Positions 19,541-28,463 are shown, counted from the first letter of the stretch. The stretch is 64,000 nucleotides of DNA from Neorhizobium populisoli (GCF_019430945.1 NZ_JAHYCB010000007.1:248001-312000); one strand, 5' to 3'. Numbers and translations: made by a program. Notes: generated by a model from the letters alone, not told the origin.

Positions 19541-20461
19541 CTACTCCGTGCCGATCTTCTCCAGATCGTAGGACGTCGTCTGGTAGATTTCGTTGATCCA
19601 GTTGCCGAACAGAAGGTGAGCATGGCTGCGCCAGCGGTTCAAGGGTGTCAGCGTGTCGTCGTTATGCGGGAAATAGTTGTGCGGCATCTTGATCGGCACG
19701 CCGGCATTGACGTCGCGGAAATATTCGTCGGCGAGCGAGGTCGAGTCATATTCCACATGGTTGAACATGAAGAGCCGCTTGCCAGCTTTTTCATGCACCA
19801 GGCAAATGCCCATTTCTTCCGATTCCATCAGAACCTCGAGTTCCGGCACCTTGTCGATATCGGCGCGGCGAACCTCGGTCCAGCGCGATACCGGCACCTG
19901 GAAATCGTCGGAGAACCCGTTGAGATAGACGGAAGATGGCACGAGATTGCGGTGGCGATAGACGCCGAATGCCTTTTCCTTCAGCTCGTATTTCGGCACG
20001 CCGTGGAAATGATAGGCCGCCGCCATCGCGCCCCAGCAGACATTCATCGTCGAATGGACATTGGTCTCGGTCCAATCGAAGATCTTCTGCATTTCCTCCC
20101 AATAGTTGACGTCCTCATAGGCAAGCGTCTCGATCGGCGCACCGGTGATGATGAATCCGTCGAACTTGCGGTCCTTCACTTCTTCCCAGGTCTGGTAGAA
20201 CGACAGGAGGTGCTCTTCGGAGGTGTTCTTGGCCTTGTGATTGCCGACGCGCACCAGCGACAGCTCGACCTGCAGTGGCGAGGCGCCGACGAGGCGCGCC
20301 ATCTGGATCTCGGTCTTGATCTTGTTCGGCATGAGGTTCAGGAGCCCGATCTGCAGCGGACGGATGTCCTGCCGGACCGCCGCGGTTTCGGTCATCACGC
20401 GCACGCCTTCGGAAACGAGCGTGCTGAAAGCGGGAAGAGTATCGGGAATCTTGATCGGCAT
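19541..20461 (-). CDS. metA: homoserine O-acyltransferase MetA, probably acetyl-CoA-dependent
   Basis: 306-residue MetA-family enzyme acylating homoserine in methionine synthesis. The nucleophile Cys is in [15 protein letters not shown], and the His-x-Glu pair is in FNHVEYDS. The segment [19 protein letters not shown] has Glu where E. coli MetA has Gly in GAPLG; in studied members this residue goes with acetyl rather than succinyl transfer. The start [12 protein letters not shown] is the family start; the frame is open 21 residues upstream, but that part is the leader terminator. It is preceded by a SAM-II riboswitch, so expression should fall when SAM is plentiful. Confidence 0.94.
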   Translation of the reverse strand: MPIKIPDTLPAFSTLVSEGVRVMTETAAVRQDIRPLQIGLLNLMPNKIKTEIQMARLVGASPLQVELSLVRVGNHKAKNTSEEHLLSFYQTWEEVKDRKFDGFIITGAPIETLAYEDVNYWEEMQKIFDWTETNVHSTMNVCWGAMAAAYHFHGVPKYELKEKAFGVYRHRNLVPSSVYLNGFSDDFQVPVSRWTEVRRADIDKVPELEVLMESEEMGICLVHEKAGKRLFMFNHVEYDSTSLADEYFRDVNAGVPIKMPHNYFPHNDDTLTPLNRWRSHAHLLFGNWINEIYQTTSYDLEKIGTE

Positions 20462-20474
20462 GGCTAAACCCAGC

Positions 20475-20512
20475 AAAAAATAAAAAACCGGCGGCGAAAA
20501 ATCGCGACCGGT
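20475..20512 (-). terminator. leader terminator between SAM-II riboswitch and metA
   Basis: On the minus strand an ACCGG/CCGGT stem encloses an inner GCGA/TCGC stem, and TTTTTT-A-TTTTTT follows at once. The T run ends 14 bases before the metA start. Its place between aptamer and gene suggests that ligand binding acts by transcription attenuation. Confidence 0.7.
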
Positions 20513-20548
20513 CCGTGGAAGCATCTTTTAGGTAGATACATTCTCGCG

Positions 20549-20604
20549 GCCCTTTAGCGACTTTTTTTACGTGGCTGCAAGCCGGCCGGCCAAATCACCA
20601 CGAA
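20549..20604 (-). promoter_or_regulatory. SAM-II riboswitch (metA motif)
   Basis: Minus-strand order fits the SAM-II H-type pseudoknot: CGTGG (5' P1), GTGATTTGG, a short GGCC-rich stretch, GCTTGCAG, CCACG (3' P1), an A-rich linker and CGCTAAAGG at the end. The conserved GTGATTT and GCTAAA elements are both present. It lies about 90 bases upstream of metA, the usual place in alphaproteobacteria. Confidence 0.92.
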
Positions 20605-20664
20605 TTCACAATGCTTCAAATACGCCTTGCTACAAGCGTCGTCAATGGGAGCAAAATCTTGCGC

Positions 20665-21105
20665 TTACGGAGCACCCTTGAGAAGAAGCGGTAGCGCATC
20701 CCCCATTCCGCCACCGAGCCGGCGCGCGGCCTCGTCCAGGCTCATCCAGGAAAAACGGAAACGGATCGGTCCGCCGCCATCGAAACTGTGTTCCTCGAGG
20801 TGAATCCAGGAGGCAGGATATTCACCCGTCAGGCGAAGCAGGAAATAGTGTCTGCGATGGCAGATCTCTCTGCCATCTTTTGGAAAACGATAATCGTGGA
20901 CCATCAGCCGCTGCAGAGAAACCTCGACTTCAAGTTCCGTCTCCTCGAAGAACTCACGAGCAGCCGCGACATCGGGCGCTTCTCCGGGCTCGATCGTGCC
21001 GCCCGGCACCTGCAGCCACTGGTCAGGAAAATCCGGCTCATCGAAAACCAGAAACCGATCCTGCCAGACGGCGTAGATCAGCACCTTGAACGCATCCGGC
21101 ATCAT
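20665..21105 (-). CDS. NUDIX hydrolase
   Basis: 146-residue NUDIX pyrophosphohydrolase. The box reads GGTIEPGEAPDVAAAREFFEETEL at about residues 35-58. Metal-binding REFFEE is kept, but the last conserved glycine is Glu, so substrate handling may be atypical. The start overlaps the moxR stop by four bases (ATG at 21105, or a second ATG at 21102), which suggests translational coupling. Substrate unknown. Confidence 0.85.
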   Translation of the reverse strand: MMPDAFKVLIYAVWQDRFLVFDEPDFPDQWLQVPGGTIEPGEAPDVAAAREFFEETELEVEVSLQRLMVHDYRFPKDGREICHRRHYFLLRLTGEYPASWIHLEEHSFDGGGPIRFRFSWMSLDEAARRLGGGMGDALPLLLKGAP

Positions 21106-21941
21106 CTTTCCCGCCGCGCCATGAAAGCCATACGCTCGAAAAGATGCACATCCTGTTCGTTCTTCAGGAGCGCGCCATGCAGTTTCGGCAAGGCATTTTT
21201 CGCATCGCCGCGCAGATCAGCCGGATCGACGTCATCGGAAACCAGGAGTCTGATCCAGTCCAGCGCTTCGGAGGTCGACGGCTTCTTCTTCAGCCCCGGC
21301 ACGTCACGGATTTCGTAGAACTGGGTCAGCGCGTTGCGGACGAGGTTCTGCTTGATGCCGGGGTAATGCACCTCGACGATGCGGGCGAGCGTCTCGACAT
21401 CCGGAAAGCGGATATAGTGGAAGAAGCAGCGTCGCAGAAAGGCGTCCGGCAACTCCTTCTCGTTGTTGGAGGTGATGATGACGATCGGGCGCACCTTGGC
21501 CTTCACCATCTCGCCGGTCTCGTAGACATGGAACTCCATTCGGTCGAGCTCCTGCAACAGATCGTTCGGAAATTCGATATCCGCCTTGTCGATCTCGTCG
21601 ATCAAAAGCACGACTTTCCTGTCGACCGAAAAAGCCTGCCACAGCTTGCCGCGACGAATGTAGTTGCCGACGTCATGCACGCGTTCGTCGCCAAGCTGAC
21701 TGTCGCGCAGGCGCGAGACGGCATCGTATTCGTAGAGCCCCTGCTGTGCCTTGGTGGTGGACTTGATGTTCCATTCGATCAGGTCGAGGCCGAGTGCCCC
21801 CGCCACCTGCCGAGCCAGTTCCGTCTTGCCGGTACCGGGTTCGCCCTTGACCAGAAGCGGGCGTTCCAGCCTGATCGCGGCATTCACCGCCACCATCAGA
21901 TCCTTGTCGGCAATATAGTCCGCGGTACCCTGAAACTGCAT
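21102..21941 (-). CDS. MoxR-family AAA+ ATPase
   Basis: 279-residue AAA+ ATPase of the MoxR group, chaperone-like ATPases that act with VWA proteins on metal-enzyme assembly. Walker A is GEPGTGKTE near residue 37, Walker B LLIDEIDKAD near residue 105, sensor 1 IITSNNEKELPDAFLRRC. The start MQFQGTADYI fits the family; the frame upstream runs antisense to the thiamine pyrophosphokinase gene and is rejected. It is coupled to the NUDIX gene; the VWA partner is two genes on. Confidence 0.92.
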   Translation of the reverse strand: MQFQGTADYIADKDLMVAVNAAIRLERPLLVKGEPGTGKTELARQVAGALGLDLIEWNIKSTTKAQQGLYEYDAVSRLRDSQLGDERVHDVGNYIRRGKLWQAFSVDRKVVLLIDEIDKADIEFPNDLLQELDRMEFHVYETGEMVKAKVRPIVIITSNNEKELPDAFLRRCFFHYIRFPDVETLARIVEVHYPGIKQNLVRNALTQFYEIRDVPGLKKKPSTSEALDWIRLLVSDDVDPADLRGDAKNALPKLHGALLKNEQDVHLFERMAFMARRER

Positions 21942-22050
21942 GCTCTTGTCTCGGCATTCGAAATTTGCGAGCAAACTAGGCGCTGGAATCCCTTCAAGCA
22001 AGCGCAAGCGCCTTTCCCTTTTGCCCTGCTTTACGCTATGGGCAGTGCCC

Positions 22051-22704
22051 ATGAGCATTTCGACCTTCACCATCCTGCTCGGCGGCAATCTCAAAGTCAC
22101 CGACCGCCTCAAGACGGAACTGTCCGGCAGCCGCTTCATCGCGGCCGACAGCGGCATGCGGCATGCCTTGGCTTTGGATGTGAAGCCGGAACTTTGGGTC
22201 GGCGATTTCGACTCCTCCGATGCCGAACTGATCGCAAGGTTTCCGAACGTCGAAAAGCAGCCCTTCCCCGCCGCCAAGAACGAGACGGATGGCGAGATCG
22301 CTACGGCGGAAGCGATCCGGCGCGGCGCGGCGCGGCTGATCTTCGCCGGCGCGCTCGGCGGTGAGCGCAGCGACCACGCGCTTCAGCACTTCTTTCATGC
22401 CATGAGCCTTGCCGAACGCGGCCTCGATGTGATGTTGACTTCCGGCGACGAGGAGGCATTTCCACTGCTCGCCGGCACCGACAGGAAGCTCGATGTGCCG
22501 AAAGGCTCTCTGTTCTCGGTCGTCGGCTTTTCCGCGCTGGAAGGTCTCGACATTTTTGGCGCACGGTATCCGCTCGCCAGCTTTTCGCTCCCCTTCGGCT
22601 CCTCCCGCACGGTTTCCAACGTTGCGGAAGGGCCGGTGGAATTCCATTTGAGGGACGGCAGGGCAATGATCCTCGCCCGCCCCTACGACTTTACAGGAGC
22701 CTGA
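22051..22704 (+). CDS. thiamine pyrophosphokinase
   Basis: 217-residue thiamine diphosphokinase, which turns thiamine plus ATP into thiamine pyrophosphate and AMP. The catalytic core reads FIAADSGMRHALALDVKPELWVGDFDSSD (residues 30-58) and PAAKNETDGEIATAEAI with the essential D-x-E-x-A pattern. The start MSISTFTILLGG is chosen over upstream in-frame ATGs that overlap the divergent moxR leader. It pairs logically with the thiBPQ importer 3 kb away. The ABC-F gene begins one base after its stop. Confidence 0.9.
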   Translation: MSISTFTILLGGNLKVTDRLKTELSGSRFIAADSGMRHALALDVKPELWVGDFDSSDAELIARFPNVEKQPFPAAKNETDGEIATAEAIRRGAARLIFAGALGGERSDHALQHFFHAMSLAERGLDVMLTSGDEEAFPLLAGTDRKLDVPKGSLFSVVGFSALEGLDIFGARYPLASFSLPFGSSRTVSNVAEGPVEFHLRDGRAMILARPYDFTGA

Positions 22705-22705
22705 T

Positions 22706-24526
22706 TTGGCGCCCCCTATTCTTAAACTCGACAATATCTTCCTGAGCTTCGGCGGCGCGCCGCTGTTGAACGGCGCCGGCATGCAGGTGGAGCCGGGCGA
22801 CCGCATCTGCCTCGTCGGCCGCAACGGTTCCGGCAAGTCGACGCTGATGAAGATCGCCGCAGGCTTTGTCGAGCCGCAGTCCGGCGAGGTCTTTCGCCAC
22901 CCGTCCTCGACTATCCGTTACCTCGAACAGGCACCGGATTTTGCGGGCTACACGACCGTGCAGGCCTATGCGGAAGCGTGCCTCGGCCCCGGCGACGATC
23001 CCTATCGTGTCACGTATCTATTGGAACATCTCGGCCTGACCGGCCAGGAAGACCCGAATACCCTGTCCGGCGGTGAATCACGTCGCGCGGCACTTGCCCG
23101 CGTCATGGCGCCGGAGCCGGACATCCTGATGCTGGACGAACCGACCAACCATCTCGACCTGCCGACCATCGAATGGCTGGAAGACGAGCTGCGCAAGACG
23201 AGAAGCGCGCTTGTGGTGATCTCCCACGACCGTCGTTTCCTTGAAAAGGTTTCAAATGCCACCGTCTGGCTCGACCGCGGCAATTCCCGCCGTCTCGATC
23301 GCGGGTTTGCCTCCTTCGAAGCCTGGCGCGATGAAGTGCTCGAGGCCGAGGAGCTGGAACAGCATAAGCTCGGTAAAGCGATAGAGCGCGAGGAACACTG
23401 GCTGCGTTATGGCGTCACCGCGCGACGCAAGCGCAACATGCGCCGCCTTGGCGAATTGCAGACCATGCGCGCTGACTATCGCGGCCACAAGGGACCGCAG
23501 GGCACTGTACAGGCCAGTGTCACCGAAGGCCGCGAATCCGGCAAGCTCGTGATTGAGGCTGAACATATCGCCAAGGCCTACGACCGGCCGATCGTCGCGC
23601 CATTCTCCATCCGCGTCCATCGCGGCGATTGCATCGGTCTCGTTGGCCCGAACGGCGCCGGCAAGACGACGCTACTGAAGATGCTGACCGGCCAGCTGGC
23701 ACCCGATAGCGGCACCGTGAAGCTTGGCACAAAACTGGAAATCGCCACTCTCGACCAGAAGCGCGAGGATCTGAACCCGGAAGATACCCTGTCCCATTAT
23801 CTGACGGATGGTCGCGGCGAAACGCTGCTGGTCAACGGCGAGCAGAAACACGTCGCGGGCTACATGAAGGATTTCCTGTTCCAGCCTGAACAGATCCGCA
23901 CGCCGATCAAGAACCTTTCCGGCGGCGAGCGCGCCCGCCTGATGCTCGCCCGCATCATGGCCAAGCCCTCGAACCTGCTGATCCTCGACGAACCGACCAA
24001 CGATCTCGATATCGAAACGCTCGACCTGCTGCAGGAAATCGTTTCCGGTTACACCGGCACCGTCATCCTCGTCAGCCACGACCGCGATTTCCTCGACCGT
24101 ACCGTGACCTCCACTATCGCCCCGGCAAATCCGGATGCGCCGGACGGCCGCTGGATCGAATATGCTGGCGGCTATACGGACATGCTCTCCCAACGAAAAG
24201 GCGCGCTGGAGGAAAAGCGCCGTGTCGAGAAGGCAGAAAAGGCGAAGACCGAAACATTTGCACCGGCTGCAGACACCTCCAAGGCGAGGGGCAAGCTTTC
24301 CTTCAAGCAGAAATTCGCCCTCGAAAACCTGCCGAAAGAGATGCAGAAGTCTGAAGCCGAGATCGCCGCCCGCGAAAAAAAGATGGCCGATCCCAACCTC
24401 TTCACCAAGGACCCCGCGACGTTCAACAAACTTGCGGCCGAGATGGAGAAGCTACGGGAAAACCTGACAAAAATGGAAGAGGAATGGCTTGAACTCGAGA
24501 TGCTCAGAGAAGAGCTTGAAGGCTAA
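22706..24526 (+). CDS. ABC-F family ATPase (Uup-like)
   Basis: 606-residue cytoplasmic ABC-F protein with two ATPase halves and no membrane domain. Walker A motifs are GRNGSGKST (residue ~37) and GPNGAGKTT (~316); signatures are LSGGESRRAAL and LSGGERARLML; Walker B motifs are ILMLDEPTNHLDLPT and LLILDEPTNDLDIE. A charged coiled-coil tail (residues 510-606) matches Uup/EttA-type ribosome-associated factors. The start codon is TTG with AGGAG eight bases upstream, one base after the thiamine pyrophosphokinase stop, so the pair is tightly coupled. Role in translation is family knowledge. Confidence 0.92.
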   Translation: MAPPILKLDNIFLSFGGAPLLNGAGMQVEPGDRICLVGRNGSGKSTLMKIAAGFVEPQSGEVFRHPSSTIRYLEQAPDFAGYTTVQAYAEACLGPGDDPYRVTYLLEHLGLTGQEDPNTLSGGESRRAALARVMAPEPDILMLDEPTNHLDLPTIEWLEDELRKTRSALVVISHDRRFLEKVSNATVWLDRGNSRRLDRGFASFEAWRDEVLEAEELEQHKLGKAIEREEHWLRYGVTARRKRNMRRLGELQTMRADYRGHKGPQGTVQASVTEGRESGKLVIEAEHIAKAYDRPIVAPFSIRVHRGDCIGLVGPNGAGKTTLLKMLTGQLAPDSGTVKLGTKLEIATLDQKREDLNPEDTLSHYLTDGRGETLLVNGEQKHVAGYMKDFLFQPEQIRTPIKNLSGGERARLMLARIMAKPSNLLILDEPTNDLDIETLDLLQEIVSGYTGTVILVSHDRDFLDRTVTSTIAPANPDAPDGRWIEYAGGYTDMLSQRKGALEEKRRVEKAEKAKTETFAPAADTSKARGKLSFKQKFALENLPKEMQKSEAEIAAREKKMADPNLFTKDPATFNKLAAEMEKLRENLTKMEEEWLELEMLREELEG

Positions 24527-24583
24527 TTTAAGAATTCATTAGGCTTAACAAAGAGTTACGCACAAAAATATTTGTCGCGGACC

Positions 24584-24609
24584 GGAACATATTAGCTTCA
24601 CGAGACGTT
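24584..24609 (+). promoter_or_regulatory. EcfG/RpoE2-type promoter of the response-regulator gene
   Basis: GGAAC and CGTT are separated by exactly 17 bases, the general-stress ECF sigma pattern of Rhizobiales (GGAAC-N16/17-CGTT). It ends 80 bases before the start codon and points at it. Confidence 0.6.
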
Positions 24610-24688
24610 CGGTCAGAAAATAACGGTCGAAATGTCGCTTTAGACTCAATCGGCCGGACCGGAACCGCAACCTTAATGGGGACGTCCA

Positions 24689-25141
24689 ATGCTGACAAAT
24701 GTAGTGCGTCGTCGGCTGGCCAGTGAAGCGATGAACCAGCGCGTATTGATCATCGAGGATGAGTTTCTGATTGCTCTTGACGTCGCCGAGACCGTCGAGG
24801 CGATGGGCTTGAAGGTTGCCGGTTTTGCCAGCGCCCGCAAACATGCCCTCAATCTTGCGGCTTATGCGGATATCGCGCTTGTCGACGTCAACCTCTCCGA
24901 CGGCCGCACCGGCCCGGAGATTGGCCGCGAACTTGCCCAGGAATACGGCATCACCGTCATCTTCATGACCGGCAACCCGGAAGACGTCGAAGACGGCGTC
25001 GAAGGCTCGCTCGGCGTGCTGACCAAGCCGGTCATGCCGGACGTTGTGGAAAAGACGATCGATTACGCCATCGCCAACCGGCTCGGCGGCATGGCGATCG
25101 TGCCGCGCGAACTGAAGGTTTTCCGACAAAACTCCCATTGA
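24689..25141 (+). CDS. single-domain response regulator
   Basis: 150-residue receiver-only protein. Acidic pocket E23-D24 (LIIEDEF), phospho-acceptor D66 in IALVDVNLSDG, the conserved Thr in IFMTGN and Lys in LTKPV are all present. No output domain follows. A GGGGAC ribosome site supports ATG at 24689; a later in-frame ATG at 24731 (MNQRVLIIEDE) would also give a whole receiver. It has an EcfG-type promoter, so it may feed the general stress pathway, but no histidine kinase is adjacent. Confidence 0.9.
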   Translation: MLTNVVRRRLASEAMNQRVLIIEDEFLIALDVAETVEAMGLKVAGFASARKHALNLAAYADIALVDVNLSDGRTGPEIGRELAQEYGITVIFMTGNPEDVEDGVEGSLGVLTKPVMPDVVEKTIDYAIANRLGGMAIVPRELKVFRQNSH

Positions 25142-25243
25142 TTAAAAAATGGAGCTGCGATGTCGGCTTCATCCACTCTTCTCCGTCCTTGGGTAGAACG
25201 CACGACAGGGTGCGTATAATCTAAGGACAAAGAGGAGACTGAT

Positions 25244-25639
25244 ATGCGTATGATTTTCGTAAATCTGCCGGTGGCCGATCTTGAGGCTGCGACCCGTTTC
25301 TACACAGCGCTCGGCTTCACCAAAAACCCCCAATTTTCCGATGATACGGCAAGCTGCATGGTCATTAGCGAGCAGATCTACGTGATGCTGCTGACGCATG
25401 ACAAATTCAAGGGCTTCATCAATGGCGACATCGGCGACGCAAAGAAGGCTACGCAGGTCCTGAACTGCCTTTCGGCCGGTAGCCGCGCCGAAGTCGACGA
25501 TTTCAAGGCCAAGGCGCTCGGTGCCGGTGGTGGTGAATGGAAACCGAACATGGAGTTCGGCCCGATGTACGGCTGCAGTTTCCGTGACCCGGACGGCCAT
25601 GTCTGGGAAATCATGTACATGGATATGAGCGCCGCCTAA
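25244..25639 (+). CDS. VOC-superfamily (glyoxalase-like) protein
   Basis: 131-residue protein with two beta-alpha-beta-beta-beta halves of the vicinal-oxygen-chelate fold: MIFVNLPVADLEAATRFYTALGF at the start and CSFRDPDGHVWEIMYMDM at the end, with the usual Glu metal ligand in WEIMYM. GAGGAG precedes the ATG. Members include lactoylglutathione lyases, dioxygenases and resistance proteins; none can be chosen here. It stands alone upstream of the thi riboswitch. Confidence 0.85.
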   Translation: MRMIFVNLPVADLEAATRFYTALGFTKNPQFSDDTASCMVISEQIYVMLLTHDKFKGFINGDIGDAKKATQVLNCLSAGSRAEVDDFKAKALGAGGGEWKPNMEFGPMYGCSFRDPDGHVWEIMYMDMSAA

Positions 25640-25686
25640 GCAGCTCTCTTGCCAGAAAATCCCTCCGCCGTTACATCTGATCTCGC

Positions 25687-25777
25687 TCTAACGGGGTGCC
25701 GCACGGTTTCGTGCGGCTGAGAGGCCTCCGGCCAACCCGCGGAACCTGATCCGGTTAACACCGGCGGAGGGATTAGA
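25687..25777 (+). promoter_or_regulatory. TPP riboswitch (THI box) of thiBPQ
   Basis: Conserved aptamer blocks appear in order: GGGGTGCC, GCTGAGAGG, ACCCGCGGAACCTGATC, GGTTAACACCGGCGGAGGGA. P1 is formed by TCTAA at 25687 and TTAGA at 25773. Downstream, GCGCCT (25791-25796) can pair with AGGCGC (25818-25823) and hide the AGGAGG ribosome site, so control is probably translational. TPP should switch off thiamine import. Confidence 0.95.
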
Positions 25778-25825
25778 CGGCTCTTCATCAGCGCCTATTC
25801 CCGTAACTTGAAACAGGAGGCGCCG

Positions 25826-26839
25826 ATGCGCAGATTTATTCCATTCATCACTGCGGCCGCAGCCGCGATTTGCGCGTCCAGCTTTGCTCAGGCGCAGGAA
25901 AAGACGCTTAACCTCTATACCTATGAAAGCTTCACCTCCGAATGGGGTCCCGGCCCCAAGGTGAAGGAGGCTTTCGAAAAGACCTGCGGCTGCAAGGTCA
26001 ATTTCGTCAGCGTTTCGGACGGTGTGGCGCTTCTCACCCGCCTGAAGCTCGAAGGTCCGAAATCCGACGCCGATATTGCCCTCGGCCTCGATACCAACCT
26101 CATTTCCGAAGCCAAATCGACCGGCCTGTTCGAGCCGCATGGGCTGGACAATGCGGTCGCTGTGAAAGTGCCCGGCGATTATTCCGACGACACTTTCGTG
26201 CCCTATGATTATGGCCATTTCGCCGTCGTCTACGACACCAAGACGCTGAAGAACCCGCCGAAAAGTCTGAAGGAACTTGTGGAAGGCGATCCGTCGCAGA
26301 AGATCGCCATCGAAGACCCGCGCACGTCGACGCCGGGCCTTGGCCTGCTGCTCTGGGTGAAGTCCGTCTATGGCGACAAGGCGCCGGAGGCCTGGGCCAA
26401 ACTAAAGAAGCGCGTCCTGACGGTCACGCCCGGCTGGTCGGAGGCCTATGGCCTGTTCACCAAGGGCGAGGTGCCGATGGTTCTCTCCTACACGACCTCG
26501 CCCGCCTATCACATGGTCGAGGAAAAGTCCGAACAGTATCAAGCGGCATCCTTCTCCGAAGGTCATTACATCCAGATCGAGGTCGCAGGCATCCTGAAGG
26601 GCGCCCATGAGAAGGACCTCGCCAGGCAATTCCTCAAATTCATGGTCTCCCCTGCCTTTCAGAACGTTATTCCGACCACCAACTGGATGATGCCGGTCAC
26701 GAAAACGTCGACACCCCTGCCGGATGCCTTCAGCAAGCTCGTCCAGCCCCAAAAGACGTTCCTGATGGGCTCCGACGAAGTCGCGAAGAACCGCCAGGCC
26801 TGGATCGACGAATGGCTCGCCGCCATGAGCCTGAACTGA
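25826..26839 (+). CDS. thiB: thiamine/TPP ABC transporter, periplasmic binding protein
   Basis: 337-residue solute-binding protein. A signal peptide covers residues 1-22 (ending FAQAQ), followed by [19 protein letters not shown] typical of ThiB. Conserved segments [26 protein letters not shown] and [15 protein letters not shown] follow. The ATG at 25826 lies five bases from AGGAGG; an ATG 18 bases upstream overlaps this ribosome site and is rejected. First gene of thiBPQ under the TPP riboswitch. Confidence 0.95.
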   Translation: MRRFIPFITAAAAAICASSFAQAQEKTLNLYTYESFTSEWGPGPKVKEAFEKTCGCKVNFVSVSDGVALLTRLKLEGPKSDADIALGLDTNLISEAKSTGLFEPHGLDNAVAVKVPGDYSDDTFVPYDYGHFAVVYDTKTLKNPPKSLKELVEGDPSQKIAIEDPRTSTPGLGLLLWVKSVYGDKAPEAWAKLKKRVLTVTPGWSEAYGLFTKGEVPMVLSYTTSPAYHMVEEKSEQYQAASFSEGHYIQIEVAGILKGAHEKDLARQFLKFMVSPAFQNVIPTTNWMMPVTKTSTPLPDAFSKLVQPQKTFLMGSDEVAKNRQAWIDEWLAAMSLN

Positions 26840-26843
26840 GCCC

Positions 26844-28463
26844 ATGCTGACGGGAGCCGAACGAAGACGGGGAATAGGCTACGGCGTTGGGTCCTTAGTC
26901 GGCATCACACTCTTCGTCGGCATCGCCGTCGCAGCTCTGTTCTCCTGGGATGCCGGCACCGCTTCAGGCCGGCTTTTCACCGCCTATACCTGGCGCATCC
27001 TGCAATTCACGCTGTGGCAGGCGGCGCTTTCCACCTTGCTTTCCGTAACCCTTGCGCTTCCGGTGGCGATGGCGCTCGCTCGCCGGCCAGGCTTTCCCGG
27101 CCGTATCTGGATCATTCGCCTGATGGCGCTTCCAATGGGCCTGCCGGTGCTGATCGGCGCACTTGGCCTGATCGGCATCTGGGGCCGGCAAGGCATCATC
27201 AACAGCCTGATGTTGAAAATCGGGGTCGAGCAGCCCGTCAGCATCTATGGACTATCCGGCATCCTGCTGGCGCATGTCTTTTTTAATCTCCCGCTTGCCG
27301 CCCGGCTGTTACTGGCGGCGCTGGAACGGCAACCCGCGGAATATTGGCTGCTATCCTCCAGCCTCGGCATGAAGCCGCTTTCGGTTTTTCGTTTCATTGA
27401 ATGGCCGGCGGCGCGGCGCGTCATGCCGGGCATTGCCGGGCTGATCTTCATGCTCTGCGCCACAAGCTTTACCTTGGTGCTCGTGCTCGGCGGCGGACCC
27501 GCCGCGACGACGCTGGAAGTCGCCATCTACCAGTCGCTGCGTTTCGATTTCGATCCGCCGCGCGCCATCGCCCTTGCATTCCTGCAGATTGGCATCACCG
27601 CTGCGATCCTCATCGGCATTTCGCTGTTTCCAAACGCCGATGATGCCGGCGCGATTGCCGGACGGGTCACCCGCCGTTTCGACGGCCGGACGATCGGAAC
27701 CGGCATATGGGACACGCTTGCAATCCTTCTCGCCACGCTTTTCCTCATACTGCCACTCTCATCGATCGTTTTCGCCGGCATGTGCGCCAACTTATGGAGC
27801 CTGCTCACCAGCCCGGCATTTCTGCGGGCCGCATGGACGAGCTTCACCATCGCCATCACCGCCGGGCTGCTGACCATATTGATATCGCTGGCGATCATCA
27901 GCGCCCGCGAAGCCATTGCGGACATGAAACGCCCCGGCCGAACTGCGCGAGGCTTCTCGGCCTTGCTGGGCGGCATGTCATCCCTCGTTCTTCTGGTACC
28001 TCCCGTCGTGCTCGGCACCGGCTGGTTCCTGATGGTGCGCCCATTCGGCGATGTCGCCCGTTTTGCACCATTGCTGGTCGCCATCATCAACATGCTGATG
28101 GCCTTACCCTTCGTCATGCGCGTGCTGTCACCTGCCGTCGAAACCCACCGCAGGAGAACGGCCCGACTGTCCGCCAGCCTCGGAATTTCAGGGATTTCGA
28201 AACTCTGGCGGATCGATCTTCCGATTCTGGCAAGACCGCTGCTGACCGCGCTCTCCTTCGCCATGGCACTCTCGTTGGGCGATCTCGGCGCGGTCGCTCT
28301 GTTCGGCTCCAGCGATCTCACCACCCTGCCCTGGCTTGTTTATAGCCGGCTATCCAGCTACCGCACCAATGATGCCGATGGGCTGGCGCTCATTCTCGGT
28401 GTCATATGCCTGATGCTGACCATGCTCGGCACGGCCGGACAAAGAGAGGCGAAACATGGCTGA
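26844..28463 (+). CDS. thiP: thiamine/TPP ABC transporter, permease
   Basis: 539-residue inner-membrane permease with two fused six-helix halves, each with a BPD_transp_1 EAA-like loop: SSSLGMKPLSVFRFIEWPAARRVMPG near residue 175 and SASLGISGISKLWRIDLPILARPLLTA near residue 445. The fused arrangement is usual for ThiP. It starts four bases after thiB, and its last eight bases overlap thiQ. Confidence 0.94.
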   Translation: MLTGAERRRGIGYGVGSLVGITLFVGIAVAALFSWDAGTASGRLFTAYTWRILQFTLWQAALSTLLSVTLALPVAMALARRPGFPGRIWIIRLMALPMGLPVLIGALGLIGIWGRQGIINSLMLKIGVEQPVSIYGLSGILLAHVFFNLPLAARLLLAALERQPAEYWLLSSSLGMKPLSVFRFIEWPAARRVMPGIAGLIFMLCATSFTLVLVLGGGPAATTLEVAIYQSLRFDFDPPRAIALAFLQIGITAAILIGISLFPNADDAGAIAGRVTRRFDGRTIGTGIWDTLAILLATLFLILPLSSIVFAGMCANLWSLLTSPAFLRAAWTSFTIAITAGLLTILISLAIISAREAIADMKRPGRTARGFSALLGGMSSLVLLVPPVVLGTGWFLMVRPFGDVARFAPLLVAIINMLMALPFVMRVLSPAVETHRRRTARLSASLGISGISKLWRIDLPILARPLLTALSFAMALSLGDLGAVALFGSSDLTTLPWLVYSRLSSYRTNDADGLALILGVICLMLTMLGTAGQREAKHG

